Shown: positions 34,240 through 46,313, counted from the stretch's first letter. The stretch is 64,000 bases of DNA from Spinacia oleracea (GCF_020520425.1 NC_079490.1:5208001-5272000); one strand, 5' to 3'. Program-made: numbers and translations. The notes: a model not told the origin generated them from the sequence alone.

Positions 34240-34470
34240 GTCAAGAAGTACCTAGTTACCTCTCGTCCTCTGCTGTGCACCTTGCTCAGTAGCTTATCTG
34301 CATCATTTTTTTCTTAAACCTGACATTTCAAGCACAATTTCCACTTCACTTGTCTCTACCTTGTATGTTCCAAAGCTCACCAACATCACATTTATCTGTC
34401 ACCTCCTGAGTTTCTATGTATTCAGGATCAATATATCCTGGAGTCCGTTCAACAGGCAATCTTTGGAACA
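34240..34470 (-). pseudogene. ZRK-like pseudokinase fragment V (internally deleted)
   Basis: A minus-strand frame reads FQRLPVERTPGYIDPEYIE, TQEVTDKCDV and then directly GELWNIQGRDK. The VEGTPGYIDP activation-segment tail is thus fused to the extreme C-terminus, with about 75 residues lost between two similar GATGTT sequences. The downstream flank matches those near 5200 and 5770 (CTGCTGTGCACCTTGCT). The N-lobe is absent. Confidence 0.65.
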
Positions 34471-34719
34471 TGTTTTGCAGAAAGAAGAATGAGAGGAGAG
34501 AGAAAAAAATGAAATTATACCGCTCGTGGTTTTCACCTCTGGTCTTTCCTTCATGGCCCATAGGGCGATCCTACACAAAAGTTGTTTTTTCTTTCTTTCT
34601 CATAATATACCAGAAACTAGGGGGAAATTTGTTTAAGATCGTTGAAACACAACAAATTGCTAACAACAAACCAATGGCACTGCCTTGCTAATTACAATAA
34701 ATAAATAAACATTGATATT

Positions 34720-34860
34720 ACCAATGAGGTCTTGACCTAGTAGGTAAGACTGAGGTCCAGTGTATGACAAGTCACTGGTTCGAATTTCCTCTCCTGTTTG
34801 TAATTTATTATTGCCCATGTAGCTTATTTGCACACAAAATAAAATATAAAAATAAATAAA
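34720..34860 (+). mobile_element. Probable tRNA-derived SINE
   Basis: GACCTAGTAGGTAAGACTG (A-box-like) and ACTGGTTCGAATTTCC (B box), a short body, then an AAAATAAAATATAAAAATAAATAAAT tail-like A-rich end. The flanking AATAAATAAA on both sides is too simple to be sure of a target duplication. Confidence 0.45.
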
Positions 34861-35055
34861 TAGTGCTATTATGATCACTATTTGATCTAGTAGTGTGAAA
34901 AAGAATGAAGTGACACATCAGAATAAAGGTAATGAGCCATCTTCTTCTGTGTAGGATACACATGGAATGATTGAAGTAATAGAATGTTGCTTGCAGTCTT
35001 CTGTGACATTCTGCTCCTAGGTCACCGGCGGACTGTTTGGATCCATGCACATCTT

Positions 35056-35170
35056 CAAAGTTGCCGGTATACCAGAGTTACGCTATAACTACAAGCAACA
35101 ACAGCAAAGTTGCCGGTATACCAGAGTTATAACTACAAGCAACAACAGCAAAGTTGTCGGTATACCACAG
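35056..35170. repeat. Tandem repeat, 2.5 copies of about 42-48 bp, next to the WAK-A stop
   Basis: Units contain AAAGTTGCCGGTATACCAGA then AACTACAAGCAACAACAG. The last partial unit ends about 15 bp from the stop codon of WAK-like gene A, so the array is probably in its 3' UTR. Confidence 0.8.
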
Positions 35171-35181
35171 TTCAGAAGTAA

Positions 35182-38100
35182 TCAAGTCATGTCATGAGAT
35201 GATAAGTGTTGAAGTCTAGAACTTGTGGACCAATTCGAATGAAAAGACCAATCTTCAACCATGCTAGATGTGTCTAGAGGAAAAAGATTATCACTTACAC
35301 TACGCTTAATCTCCTCTGTCAATTTCTTTGCAATCGCCTCTGACGAACTCTTCTGAATCGAAACCAGTGATTGACGAGGTTTACTGAGAATCTCCAACTC
35401 TAAAGCAGCTTCTCTCATTGTTGGTCTTTGCTTTCCATCCATATTCAGACACCTTTTAGCAAGGTAAGCAACAGCAAGTGTAGCTTCTTCCCTTCCCTCT
35501 TTAACTATTCGAGCATCCAAAACATCATGCAAAGTAGAATTTTCCATGGCTGAAAGAAAATATGATGCTAGACTTTTCCCATTATGAGATTCTGTAGGAA
35601 GGACTGCTCTTTTTCCTGTCAAAAGCTCTAAAAGAACAACTCCAAAACCATAAACATCGCTCTTTTCTGTAAACTGATTTGACCTGAAATATTCAGGATC
35701 CAGATAACCAAAAGTGCCTTGAACACGAGTTGTTAAATGAGTTTGATCAACAGCAACAGATCTTGATGTCCCGAAATCTGACAACTTTGCTCTGTATTTT
35801 GCATCAAGAAGTATGTTGGAAGTTTTGACATCTCTATGAAATACAGGCTTTGAGGAAGCTGAGTGCAAGTAAGAGAGTGCTCCTGCAACATCTATAGCAA
35901 TTTGCAACCGCATTTTCCAAGTAATCGGGAAGTCTTCACTAGGATCATGGATATATTTAGAAAGAGTACCATTTGGGACGAACTCATAAACTAGCAGTGG
36001 GATTTCTGTTTCCAAACAACACCCTAATAGGTTGACGATATTTCTGAGGTTGATTTGTGATAAAATAACCACTTCATTGATGAATTGGCTCGAACCATTG
36101 TTGTTTCCAACTTTGGATTTCTTTATGGCAACAATATTCCCATCACTCAACATACCTTTGTAAACTGTACCTTGACCTCCCTGACCCAACACTCTGTTTT
36201 CATTGAAGCCATCAGTGGCTTTCGCCAGCTCATCAGCAGTGAAAATTCGTGTTTGTTCTATCTTACCATTCTTAGATGACATTTGCTGCTTCAACAACAA
36301 ACCACCATTTTTTTTGAAGTATTTAGCTCTTCGCTTTCTATCCCTTCTTCTTCTAGCTACAATGAAAAGCCAAAACCCGGAGAGCAACAAAAGTATGGAT
36401 CCCAAGCCCAACCCAAGTCCTGCAAAGTGAAACAAACAGAGAAATTACTGTCAGGAAGAGGATATTAGCAGATAGCAGATAGCAGATAGTTGTTCACCCT
36501 AACACTTAATTGGTTTGGTTGGTTGAACTGAGAAGACTGAAAGTTTGATTTGATCAAGAAATGCTCTTTAATTTACTCCAAGCTCCGTTTGGTTTGGTGT
36601 AAAATGTTTTCACTGCAAAATGATTTTCCATGGACGAACATTTTCCAAGGGAAAACACAATTCCAAACTAGTTTTCCTCTGTTTGGTTCCCTAAAAGAAA
36701 ATGGGAGAAGATGGTGAAGATTGAGGGGAAAAGGGAGAGGGAGATAAGGAGGAAAGCAGGAAAGGTGGAAAAGTGATTTCCCCTCCCTTTCAAATGGAAA
36801 AGGTTTTTCCAACTTTAAGGGAGTTGTGGAAGATTGTTTTCCATCCCTTGCCAAACCAAACAACTAAAATGATTGAAAAGAGGAAAATGTTTTCCATGAA
36901 AACGTTTTACACCTTACCAAACAGAGCCTAGGAGGTTTCCATTTCCATATCAAAATTATTTTCAGCCTGCGACCAAACTTTTCATTCCAGGCCACTGTAT
37001 TTAACTACAATTACTGCTAAAAGAAATACAGAGTATATAACAGAAAAATTACCAAGACCTAAGACCATCTTCAAGTAGTTAGAATGACAACCAGTTCCAC
37101 TTTTCCTGCCATCACCATAATAACCAGTTGGGCAGTAACATTCATAGCTTCCTTCAATATTGTCACAAATATCAGAACAAGGATTATTTGCTCCTGCACA
37201 CTCATCAATTTCTGGTAAAAAGAGGTACAAAAAGTTATATAGGGATAACCAGAAAACTCAGCATGTCACTTAAAAAAGGTGAGAAATGACATACAAAGTA
37301 CAAACCTGTACAACCCGGACTAAGATAAGGATTACCCTGATACCCGCTTAGGCATTTACAGCTATAGCCTATGACACCAAGAACCTGATCAAGATCAATG
37401 CAAGCTGTATTCTGTTGACAAGCGTTTGTACTCTTTGTAGTTGAGTTCTTCTGAGCATCCTTGCACATTTCATTAGGAATAAACCAATCAAGCACTACAG
37501 GCACACTTTTCATATGTCCAGAGTCCTCATTATCCTGGTTTTGAAGCCCAGGAAAGGCAAAGCTCGATTTTTCAATTATGTAGGCATAGCTGCATTTCCC
37601 TGATGAAATACTTGTGTTGTAATATATATTTTCTAGGCTAGTATTCCAGAGCTGTAACCCTTTAGGAATGGGAGCTTCACAGCAACCAATGCCTGAACAC
37701 ATCTTGTTATGTAAATCCTCCTCTCTTGTACACAAGGCAACACAGCTAGCAACTTCACGCAAAGTAGTTGTTTGTGCCTCGATCAATCCATAGTGATGGC
37801 AACCAGTGACCACGAAAACGTTGGAGGTGGATGACACGGCATAGGGTTGGGAAGTTAGATTGAGGTTAAACCAGGTGTCTTCATCTTGACCTGAATCTGA
37901 TCCTGTTTCTGCAATGTTGCAAGAGGCAGCAGCACGGCCAGCTGTAACTGTAATCTGAGACTCGGATATGTCAAGGACCTGTCTACCGAGAACTCTAGGT
38001 ACAGAGACATTCTTTTCAATGTCACAGAGTACAACATAGTTGTAATCCATGGAGCAGGCTATCCCTATGCCGAAAGGGTAGGGAATTGCCACACTTACGC

Positions 38101-38261
38101 TGGCATCCAGGCAGTGTAGTGTTGGCAGCAGTGAGCATGGTCGTTGGATGTCTGTGTAGCAACGAGGCACACACAAGGCATGGAAAACCAAGCAGAACCA
38201 ATATCGGAAAGACTGATATCACTAAGAAAGTTAATACTCTCGGAAGAACCATATTTCTCAC
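35182..38261 (-). pseudogene. WAK-like receptor kinase gene A, frame broken near the N-terminus
   Basis: Wall-associated kinase-like gene of three exons, spliced by reading: exon 1 37306-38261, exon 2 37053-37211, exon 3 35182-36419, all phase 1 with GT/AG. Exon 1 encodes a signal-peptide-like start (VLPRVLTFLVISVF), LPGCQRKCGN and then, in another frame, IPYPFGIG and the GUB_WAK body ending GYQGNPYLSPGC. Exon 2 is the EGF-type domain (EIDECAGANNPC). Exon 3 has a membrane segment ([19 protein letters not shown]) and an active-looking kinase: [44 protein letters not shown]. The frame slips right after CGN; compared with the family (CGNVxIPYPFG) about eight bases seem missing. A start inside the shifted frame (38191) would give about 760 residues but no signal peptide. 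A MITE lies in intron 2. Could still be expressed as an altered protein. Confidence 0.78.
36583..36928. mobile_element. MITE in intron 2 of WAK-like gene A
   Basis: Ends GCTCCGTTTGGTTTGGTGTA and, inverted, GGCTCTGTTTGGTAAGGTGT. About 346 bp, purine-biased centre. Target duplication not resolved; ends are of the GGCTCTGTTTGG kind (PIF/Harbinger or hAT). Confidence 0.6.
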
Positions 38262-38571
38262 CCCTGTAACCTTGTAACTAATTGTCTTAACACTTCCTAG
38301 ATGAAGAAGGAATATATTTTACTGAAAACCAAGGGACTGATAACGCCCCGTTTCATACAATATGATACCATATTACATCAACAATGGCTGTCAACATTAT
38401 GCAATATAGTTAAGGAAACTCCAGCAGTCCCGCTGCCCCGACCAAGGTAGATAGGAGAGTCAAAGACTCAAATATATAAAGTAATACCCTTGTGACTAGA
38501 TAAGAAATTACTAATCAGACAATGACAGTTAACTATTACAATTTTTAGCACTGTAAAAAATAGACTATGGT

Positions 38572-38709
38572 CGTACGTCGTACAGGCCGGCTCCCGTGAT
38601 TTACTGTAGGGTCTGGGGAAGGTCCAAATGTACTCGGCGACGGCGTTACTATTGCTTTCATAAAGATGTTGTTTCCAGAGATCAAACCCGTGTCCAAGCG
38701 GATAGCAAG
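38572..38709 (-). mobile_element. SINE, 5'-shortened, with 11-bp target duplications
   Basis: TAGACTATGGT occurs at 38561-38571 and 38710-38720. Between them on the minus strand is GGGTTTGATCTCTGGAAACA (B box and the adjoining SINE motif common in eudicots) and later TTCCCCAGACCCTAC. The A-box half is missing and the 3' end is a GTACGAC-like duplication, not poly(A). Confidence 0.62.
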
Positions 38710-38720
38710 TAGACTATGGT

Positions 38721-39790
38721 TGGAAAATACTACATGATTATGAAAGTTCAGTATATATAGATAAAGGGGTAGATGATGAGAATCTTACCAATTAAAGGTC
38801 TTCAAATTGGTAATCTTCATCAATCCAATCTGCACAAGTTTCATATGCAAATTGTATTACTTCTCTTTGATTTTTCATTTTGGAAACTGAAAACTAAAGG
38901 CAAAAAGTATGATTGATCCCTTTTCTGAAGTCACTAGTGCTTTATCCACTCACCAATATTCTTGTGGTCCAAAATAAATCATTCACTTTCAAACAAGATT
39001 TCCATAAAAAGTTTGAAAAAAAACAGAAAAATACAAATTCTGATACTCTGTAGATACTAGTCATTTTAATCATGTACCTATACGAAAATGTGTTTCAGGA
39101 CAATTATTAAGATATTTTTTTGAAGATTTTATATCATTATACATTTTGAAATTGATGGTAAAGGTTTGCAAAATTTGACCTTAAAAGACAAAACAACAAA
39201 ATCTTTTTCGAACAGAGGGAGTACAATACAATTCTAGATGCCAATATCAAATACAAGTATACAACAAATAGTATGGGGGAAATTCTAGATGACAATGTCA
39301 GAGTTCAGTACAAACCATAAGGCATCAGGGACCAATCTTCTTTGCAGTCCTGCTACATCAAAACCACCTGTACTCTAGGTGCTGATACTTTGAAATTCAC
39401 GCCGAAAATTATAAGCAAGGTCAAATTATGTTGCAACTCCAGAAGAATGTCATGAAAGCCATAAGATGAATTCTGAATCAAATTACTATAAATGCTATAT
39501 TGCACATGGAATTTGTCTTGTAACCAACAAGAATAGATACAGCTGGTGAGATTTTTTTGAAAGGTACTCACTCCCTCTGTTGCAAAATGAGACTTTTAAA
39601 AAGGATGTGTCTCACAAATTCACCATTAAAAAATAAGACCAAGTACAAGAACTACAAAAACCATGCGCGTTATGATTTACACATAACAGGTTTTACATGC
39701 ACTTTTATACTTCAGAATGATGGTCTGCTTATTGCAGGAACATGATCCCAATGTGAACACACAGAACCACAAGACTTGCGCCGACATATT
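38721..39790. other. Spacer between WAK-like genes A and B; MITE debris only
   Basis: AACAGAGGGAGTA near 39212-39224 and CTCACTCCCTCTGTTGCAAAA near 39569 look like a right and a left Stowaway-type end, but no partner ends were found. No coding frame of note. Confidence 0.4.
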
Positions 39791-39799
39791 TACCAAATG

Positions 39800-42512
39800 T
39801 TAATGACTGAATAACAGAGAAGTGTCAGCAGAAGAACTTGAAGGGCCATAATCCAAATAAGAAGATCTCAAACTTGAACTATCATGATAATATAAACCTT
39901 CTGGTGTTCCAACAATCAAATGAAGTGACAATACTGTTTCAATCTCTAGCAGAACAACTTTCATGGTTGGTCTTTTCTTTCCATCCGAGTGTAAACACCG
40001 CTTTGCTAGATTAGCAATAGTGAAAAACTCTCCCTTCAAATCCTTTCGTAGAATATGAGAATCAATAATATCAAGCAACCTAGAGTCTTCCATATGGGAA
40101 AGAAACCAAGATGTCAAACTTCTATCCTCTTCAAAAATAGAACGTATTGCCTTTTGTCCTGTTAAAAGCTCTACAAGGACCACACCAAAACTATAAACAT
40201 CACTCTTTTCAGTGAATTGACTAGACTGGAAGTACCCTGGATCCAAATAACCAAAGGTTCCCATAACTTCAGTAGTTACATGGGTTTGATCAGTAGCAAC
40301 AGATTTTGATGTCCCAAAATCTGATAACTTAGCCCTATACTTGTCATCCAAAAGTATGTTTGAAGATTTGATGTCTCTATGAAATATAGGAATAGAAGAC
40401 GAAGAATGTAGATATGCAAGTGCTCCGGCTGAATCAGATGCAATTTGTAACCGCATTCTCCATGTGATTAAGAACTCTTCGCTTGGATGATGAATATGAT
40501 GAAAAAGAGTTCCATTCGGGATAAATTCATAAACCAATAATGGAACTTCCGTCTCCAAACAACATCCCAGTAACTTGACAATATTTCTGTGATTAATTTG
40601 AGACAAGATTGCCACTTCATTTATGAAGACTCCAATATGGCTTTCTTTCAGCATTTTCGACTTCTTTACAGCAACGATTTTTCCTTCACCAAGCATCCCT
40701 TTATAGACAGTTCCATGGCCTCCTCGCCCAAGTATTCTGTTTTCATTGAAGTGGTCAGTGGCTTTCTCTAACTCATTGATTGTGAAAACTTTCGTTCTCT
40801 CTACAACTCCATCATCAGGGGACATTTGTTGCTTCAGCAACAAACCACCATTTTTCTCGAAATATTTAGCTTTTTGTTTGACAACTTTCCTTTTCTTGCT
40901 AAATGAATAACACCACCATCCACCAAGAAAAATAAGTATTGATCCCATGATTACACTCAGTCCTGCAGTACATGAATAATTCAAATCACAAATGATAATT
41001 AATTACTGATTTGTTTTAAGACAATTAATTAAATGTCATATGTTTCAAGAAATAGTCCAAACATATAGATTATCATAGGAAAAATTGTAGGTGATTAATG
41101 ATTCTCACACCATGTATTCACTATACAATACTAATCAGTTAAGTTTGGAATAGATTCTTAATCTGTGTGCATAAATTATGAATATAAGAAGGAAGTAATT
41201 TAACATAATTGTTGTGGACTTACCTACAACTAACTTGTAACGGTCAGGATGTGCACCGTTCAGATAAGGAATACAAGGATTGTTCATAGTCCCTTTGCCA
41301 CTGTATCCTCGTGGGCATTTGCAATTATAACTTCCTCGAGTGTTGATACAGAGTGCTGGCTCCTTACATGAGTTAAGGTTTCCAGTCGCACATTCATCAA
41401 TATCTGAATAAAAATACATTATTGATCATGATAAAATGTGTCAACTAAATAAGAACGGGGAAGAACAATTTTCTTAAAACTGTAATAACCTTTGGTGAAG
41501 AAGTCTAGTGAAAATTACCTTGGCAGTCATGAAGGTAAGGGTTACCCTGGAACCCTGGGATGCATTGGCAGCGGTAACCTTCCTGGTGTGGGTTGTCATG
41601 ACATTTGCTGTTTCCTTTGCACAAGCAGTCCCCTGCAGCTTGTGCTGTTTCACAATTTACGTTTCCAATAGACCAATCGAAGACAACTGGAAACTTCAAA
41701 TTCCGGTAATTCGTATGGTCTTGGGTTAGAATCTGTTTAATAGAGTAAGGTAGAACATTGTTTGGAGCATGATCCTTTGCTAATACAAACGCAACACTGC
41801 ACGGGTTGAAGTCACGCACCAACTTCTGATCACTAAGACTTTTGAATACTAAATCGAGATGGGTCACTCCATTTGGAATAACGGAAATCAGGCAACAGCC
41901 AATGCCAGAGCATATTCTAGTATCAACATCTTCAAGTGCAGCACAGACTGTCATACACCCAGAACGAAACTCTCTCTTGTTGTTCATTGTACCATTCAGA
42001 GTCACAAATGTATCACACCCAATGGCACCGATAATGTTTTGGGTTGTTGAGACCGGAAATTTTTTCGAACTTATCCAGGCCCGATATTCAGAAGACGGGA
42101 CACTGGAATTAGACTGATAACAACGATATGAAATGGGGTAATGTATCAAGAGTTCACCCTTCAAATTAATTTTTTCTACTGCTACTGGGTCCAACTTATT
42201 CCCCAATTCTAGAATCGGGGGATCGACACTAGTGTTACAAGTGAGGTTGAAGTATTTACCATCTTGCAAAGGAGTGGCATAACGACATTCATCCCCTAAA
42301 CCAAAGGGATAAGGGACCGTAATGTTACCACATTTTTCAGGGCAGTTCGGAAGGGCAATCTGCGAAAAAGCATTCGTGGCTGCTGCTGATGATCCCCCGA
42401 TGATCAGTAGACAGGCCAGTAAAGTTAGTATTGGCCATAGTTGACCAAACTTACCATTTAGCAATACTTTGTGATAGCACAAAAACCCCAAACACCACCC
42501 CCCTTTCAACAT
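39800..42512 (-). CDS. WAK-like receptor kinase gene B, intact
   Basis: Plasma-membrane receptor kinase of the wall-associated family; the extracellular part of such proteins binds cell-wall pectin fragments. Join 41519-42512, 41224-41403, 39800-40962 (GT/AG introns, both phase 1) for about 778 residues, normal for WAKs. Exon 1: hydrophobic signal segment (LWPILTLLACLLIIGG), then LPNCPEKCGNITVPYPFGLG and the Cys-rich GUB_WAK domain ending FQGNPYLHDCQ. Exon 2: EGF_CA (DIDECATGNLNSC, CPRGYSGKG). Exon 3: membrane segment (LSVIMGSILIFLGGWWC), [12 protein letters not shown], then kinase: [48 protein letters not shown]. All catalytic motifs present. Tandem with gene A, same strand, 1.5 kb apart. 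The only host coding gene here with no visible lesion. Confidence 0.93.
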
Positions 42513-42826
42513 TCTTGTGAATTACTGTATATAAAATGGTGTTTGTTCTTAATTATAAAAGGTTGGGATAAGGACAGCTTATTCAAGTGGAAACTGGAAT
42601 AATAGTAAGTGGCTTTAAAGTGTTGAGTATAGAGCTCCTCTTGCTTTCCTGGAATCTACTGGAACTTGCAAGTACGGGTGTATATTAATAAATAATGAAG
42701 CACAATTTAAACTAGAAAGTATTTTCAAATTACTAGTGTTTGGTTAGAAATTGTATTTTATGTCTTTTGCACATGCATGATTCTCCTGATGAGGTGTGTA
42801 AAGTCAAGTCAACAGGATTGTCCTCC

Positions 42827-42857
<31 letters not shown>

Positions 42858-43855
42858 ACTTGTAATTTATTAGTTTGTTGCACATGGGGTATCTAGTTGG
42901 ACCTAGTGAGACTTTAGTCACTAGTTAACACTTCATTAAGCAAAAGAGTTTATAGAAAGTCACGTTGACGAGAAAATCAATTGTGATCAATGCTTTCAAA
43001 TGGAAAGGAGAGATCACTTTTGGTAATGCCTTCAAATGCAATTCAAACTATTTTTTTTCTCTCTGTTCAACATGTAAGCTAGTTGTATATAGTAATACGA
43101 AATATTATCTATAAAATTATAACATGACATACTTGTATTACTCTGTATAATGGTTTCTTTTATGATTTTGTAAGAACTTTCATCTTATAGCCACACCTAG
43201 GTATTCAAGGATACTTTTTGTTCACTTATGTTGTTACAAGCTTTGAATTTTGACTTCAGCTTACCTCATGCCCGAGTGAGTAGTGATAGACTTGTAAATC
43301 ACCAACACTGGCATACAAGCTAATCAGATGAAGATATGCAATGCAATCAGAATATATCAACCTATCTTTTTCAAGGATGGATCAGCTTTCTGATGCTGAC
43401 CAACCTTGATATATGCCGAGGCATGCATAGTATCTTTATATAATTAAATTCTTGACTTGTGCTAGTGAGCAATTGACCCTTTACTGATCTTTTCAAATGA
43501 TCAAAATCAAAATAGTGTCTGAAGAGTTAAGATGGGGTAGTGGCTGTAGTTAAAAGAGTTGGCAACTGGTACATGATCTGAAACTCAATTCCAGCCAATT
43601 TAAGCATGCACAGGAAAGGGAAAAAAAGAAATTCAAAATAAAGCGAAGGTCACAAATCAAAATGATAGACAGCTCAAATCAGAATCTGACTAAGAACAAC
43701 AGACAAGGGAGTCAAGGGACTAAACATAGAATAAAGAAACTCACATTTATCACTGATGCACCTGGGAATGATTTCTTCTGCATCTTCCATTTGACCCACC
43801 CGAACAGTAACCGTCAATTAAAGCACGGTAAGTAGTGATGTTTGAAGCCACACCA
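42513..43855. other. 5' flank of WAK-like gene B; no gene seen
   Basis: AT-rich. Holds a (TTTA)n microsatellite at about 42829-42857. The gene B promoter should be in the right-adjacent part; no other feature recognised. Confidence 0.45.
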
Positions 43856-43859
43856 CTGT

Positions 43860-44990
43860 CAATCATGAGGTGTATAATAACCTGTGCTTGATCAACACTC
43901 CCATGTTTACAAACATGTCAACCAACATAGGTGTATAATAACCTGTGCTTGATCAACACTCCCATGTGTACAAACATGTCAACCAAACATGTTGTAGGTG
44001 GGAACAGTAGGTGGTATATTTCTCTGTATCATCTCAGACAATACAACGGTTGCATTGGCTGAGAATCTGAGATGATACAAAGCAATATACTGCCTAATGT
44101 TACCTGTATTGTTACCCATCTTACAAAGACCTTTGACCATAGTAGCGCGAAGGTAAAAATGTCAGGTTTGAAACCAAGCTTGACAATATGATCCAATAAT
44201 TGAGCAGCTTTGGAAAGCTTATCACAGTGGACAAGCCATTGATTAAGGTGTTAAAGGGAAATGCAATTAGGAGAATAGCCAAGTTTGAGGTTTTTGCCAA
44301 GAAGAGAGAACCTGAAATTGACGCAGCCTAAATGACAGTAAGAATTGGTAGAAATGTCAATGGAATGACCATTAGGTGAAATACCCAATCATTCAAGCTG
44401 CTTGGAGAGAGAAACAATGGTGGAATGAGGTTTAAGGCTTTTAAATTTCTGATTGAAACGATAATAGAAGGTAAAGGACGCAAAGAAGACAATTGATTGA
44501 AGAGGGAAAGGGGAAATTGGAAAACCCTAATTTGCAATGTTTTCTCACAAATTGAAGAAACAATTCATGATCATCAAAACTATGAACAGTATGTACAAAA
44601 TTAGAGTAATATCGGGAATGAAATCGAAATTTAAGAAGACAAAACAGTGGGGAATGGGAAGAAAAAAGACAAAAGGTACCACTGAAGCAGAGCGACATTG
44701 TTGGAATTCCTGCAAATATACAACAATGGCAGTGGATGTGAGAATTCTGTGGACGATTGAATTGAAATTGATGTCAATTTCAGCTTATCCTCTAACCAAT
44801 GACAATCGGGTCGAATACCCGACAACTCAAGCTGTTTGAAGAGAGAAATAATGGTGGAATGAGGTCGGAGGTGTTTCAATTCAGAAATGGAGGTGAAGAG
44901 CTGACAGAAATCGAATGATAGGCGCAAGATGACGCAAAGAGATCGGAAACCCCTAATTTGCAATGTTCTCTAACATATTCAAGAAAAAAC
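43860..44990 (-). pseudogene. RFL-type PPR gene remnants, two N-terminal pieces
   Basis: Minus-strand pieces in several frames carry P-class PPR motifs as in Restorer-of-fertility-like proteins (organelle RNA binders): LKHLRPHSTIISLFKQLELS and GIRPDCHWL at 44800-44960; a second start with LFNQLSSLRPLPSI and a second PHSTIVSLSKQLE..GISPNG at 44330-44530; then LLDHIVKLGFKPDIFTF near 44190 and SGVASNITTYRALIDGYC near 43800-43870. Order and repetition suggest two tandem partial copies. Stops and frame shifts occur throughout. Confidence 0.62.
43869..43991. repeat. 61-bp tandem duplication inside the PPR remnant
   Basis: Two near-identical copies begin GGTGTATAATAACCTGTGCT at 43869 and 43930. They differ by TTTAC/TGTAC and one added base near the end. 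Confidence 0.85.
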
Positions 44991-44999
44991 TTACGATCA

Positions 45000-46080
45000 T
45001 CAAAGTTGTAAGGAATTAGGGGAATAAAATCGGAAATAATGGAAATCGGAAGAGGGAAAAACAGGGCAACATTACCAGGGTTGAGGAAGTGGATTCTCTT
45101 TTACCTTTTAAATTCTTTTTATGCTAAAATTATAAAAAGTTGATATTTTGAAAATACATATTGAGACGAATCTAACAAGATCCCACATGACTATGTTTTA
45201 TCTTATACAAAAAACACTACGAATAGTCAAATTAGATTATATGAATAGTGGCAGAAGTCCAAACGTTGCGAGTATTAAAAAACGAAGGAAGTAGTAAATA
45301 AGAGATAGTCTATTTCTTGGGATTTTTGATGGGTAACTCTTATTAAAAGATGGTGATGATGTGGATGAGAGAAGAAACTAAGAGGGGGCATATAAGAGTT
45401 ATCTTACAATTGATGCTCTTAATTCTTGAGTATTATCTTCTTCTTCACTGGTGATTAGGGCTTCTTCAACCCTAATTGTAACCTTAGCTTAAAGGTGACC
45501 CCACATAGTACAACAATGGCGAAAATGGCGGAAATTGAACTTTTTTGAGCTGGGCTTTTGTAGTCAGTTGAATTTCTTTATTTTATTTGATCATTTTTTA
45601 TGAATTTGTAAAGTAATCAATTGGTTTGGAAATTAAAGTAATCAGTTGAATTTCTTTAACTCTTTCACCTTTATCTTTTATTTACATTAAATTTTGTTAA
45701 TTTTATAAATTAATAGTGGTGAAAAATTATGTGAATTCATGGAAAATAAGAAAGCTAGGGAAGAGAAGAGAGTTAAATACATGAAATAGTGGAAAAAAAG
45801 AACATATAAGAAATATCACTGTTATTGTGGCCCTCCACGTAACATTTTCTTCTATTTTCCCATTTTCAGGTAGTAAAAAACAAGTTTTAAAATTATTTTA
45901 GGTGGTAAAATACAAGTTTTAGTTTCTTAGGTGGTAAAAATTAATTTTTCGATTTTTTTAGGTGGTAAAAAACAAATTTATCCTTTAATTAATCTTATTT
46001 TTTCTGATGTGACTTGAATTTATTATTTTGAGGTCTGATCTAAGATTTTTTTTTTTTTTAATCTGAACTTAGATTCTTTA
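45000..46080. other. AT-rich spacer with one MITE; no gene
   Basis: Besides the MITE at 45115-45293, 45870-45980 has four imperfect copies of a ~31-bp unit beginning AGGTGGTAAAA. A CTTCACTGGTGATTAGGGCTT stretch near 45450 resembles a plant 5' UTR but no open frame follows. Confidence 0.35.
45115..45293. mobile_element. Degraded Stowaway-like MITE (family of 22817-23071)
   Basis: Shares AAAAAGTTGATATTT, TATTGAGACGAATCTAACAA and GATCCCACA.GACTATGTTT with the other copies. The right end AAAAACGAAGGAAG precedes TA; the left end is eroded. Confidence 0.6.
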
Positions 46081-46089
46081 TGCACCCGT

Positions 46090-46313
46090 GTGCACAATGC
46101 TCATTATGCACTTGTTTTTAAATGAACATATCGTTCAAATACAAAGAACATATTGTTCATATCCAAATAACATACAGCAAATAAACATATATAGTTCAAA
46201 TCCAAAGAACATAAAGTTCAAATATTTCAATTGTACATGTACATTGATATCATTCTCCATGTCATTAGATTCTCAATAAACGTTCATTAGGGTGCACAAT
46301 GAGCATTTTGCAC
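46090..46313. mobile_element. MITE with GTGCACAATGCTCATT terminal repeats
   Basis: Left GTGCACAATGCTCATTATGCAC, right end inverted GTGCAAAATGCTCATTGTGCAC (20 of 22). The inside repeats GAACATA..GTTCAAATCCAAA about four times. A truncated relative starts at 54355. Confidence 0.62.

Noticed and set aside
36573-36863. Minus-strand frame of 96 residues near WAK-like gene A
   Set aside because: It lies inside the intron-2 MITE and has no homology.
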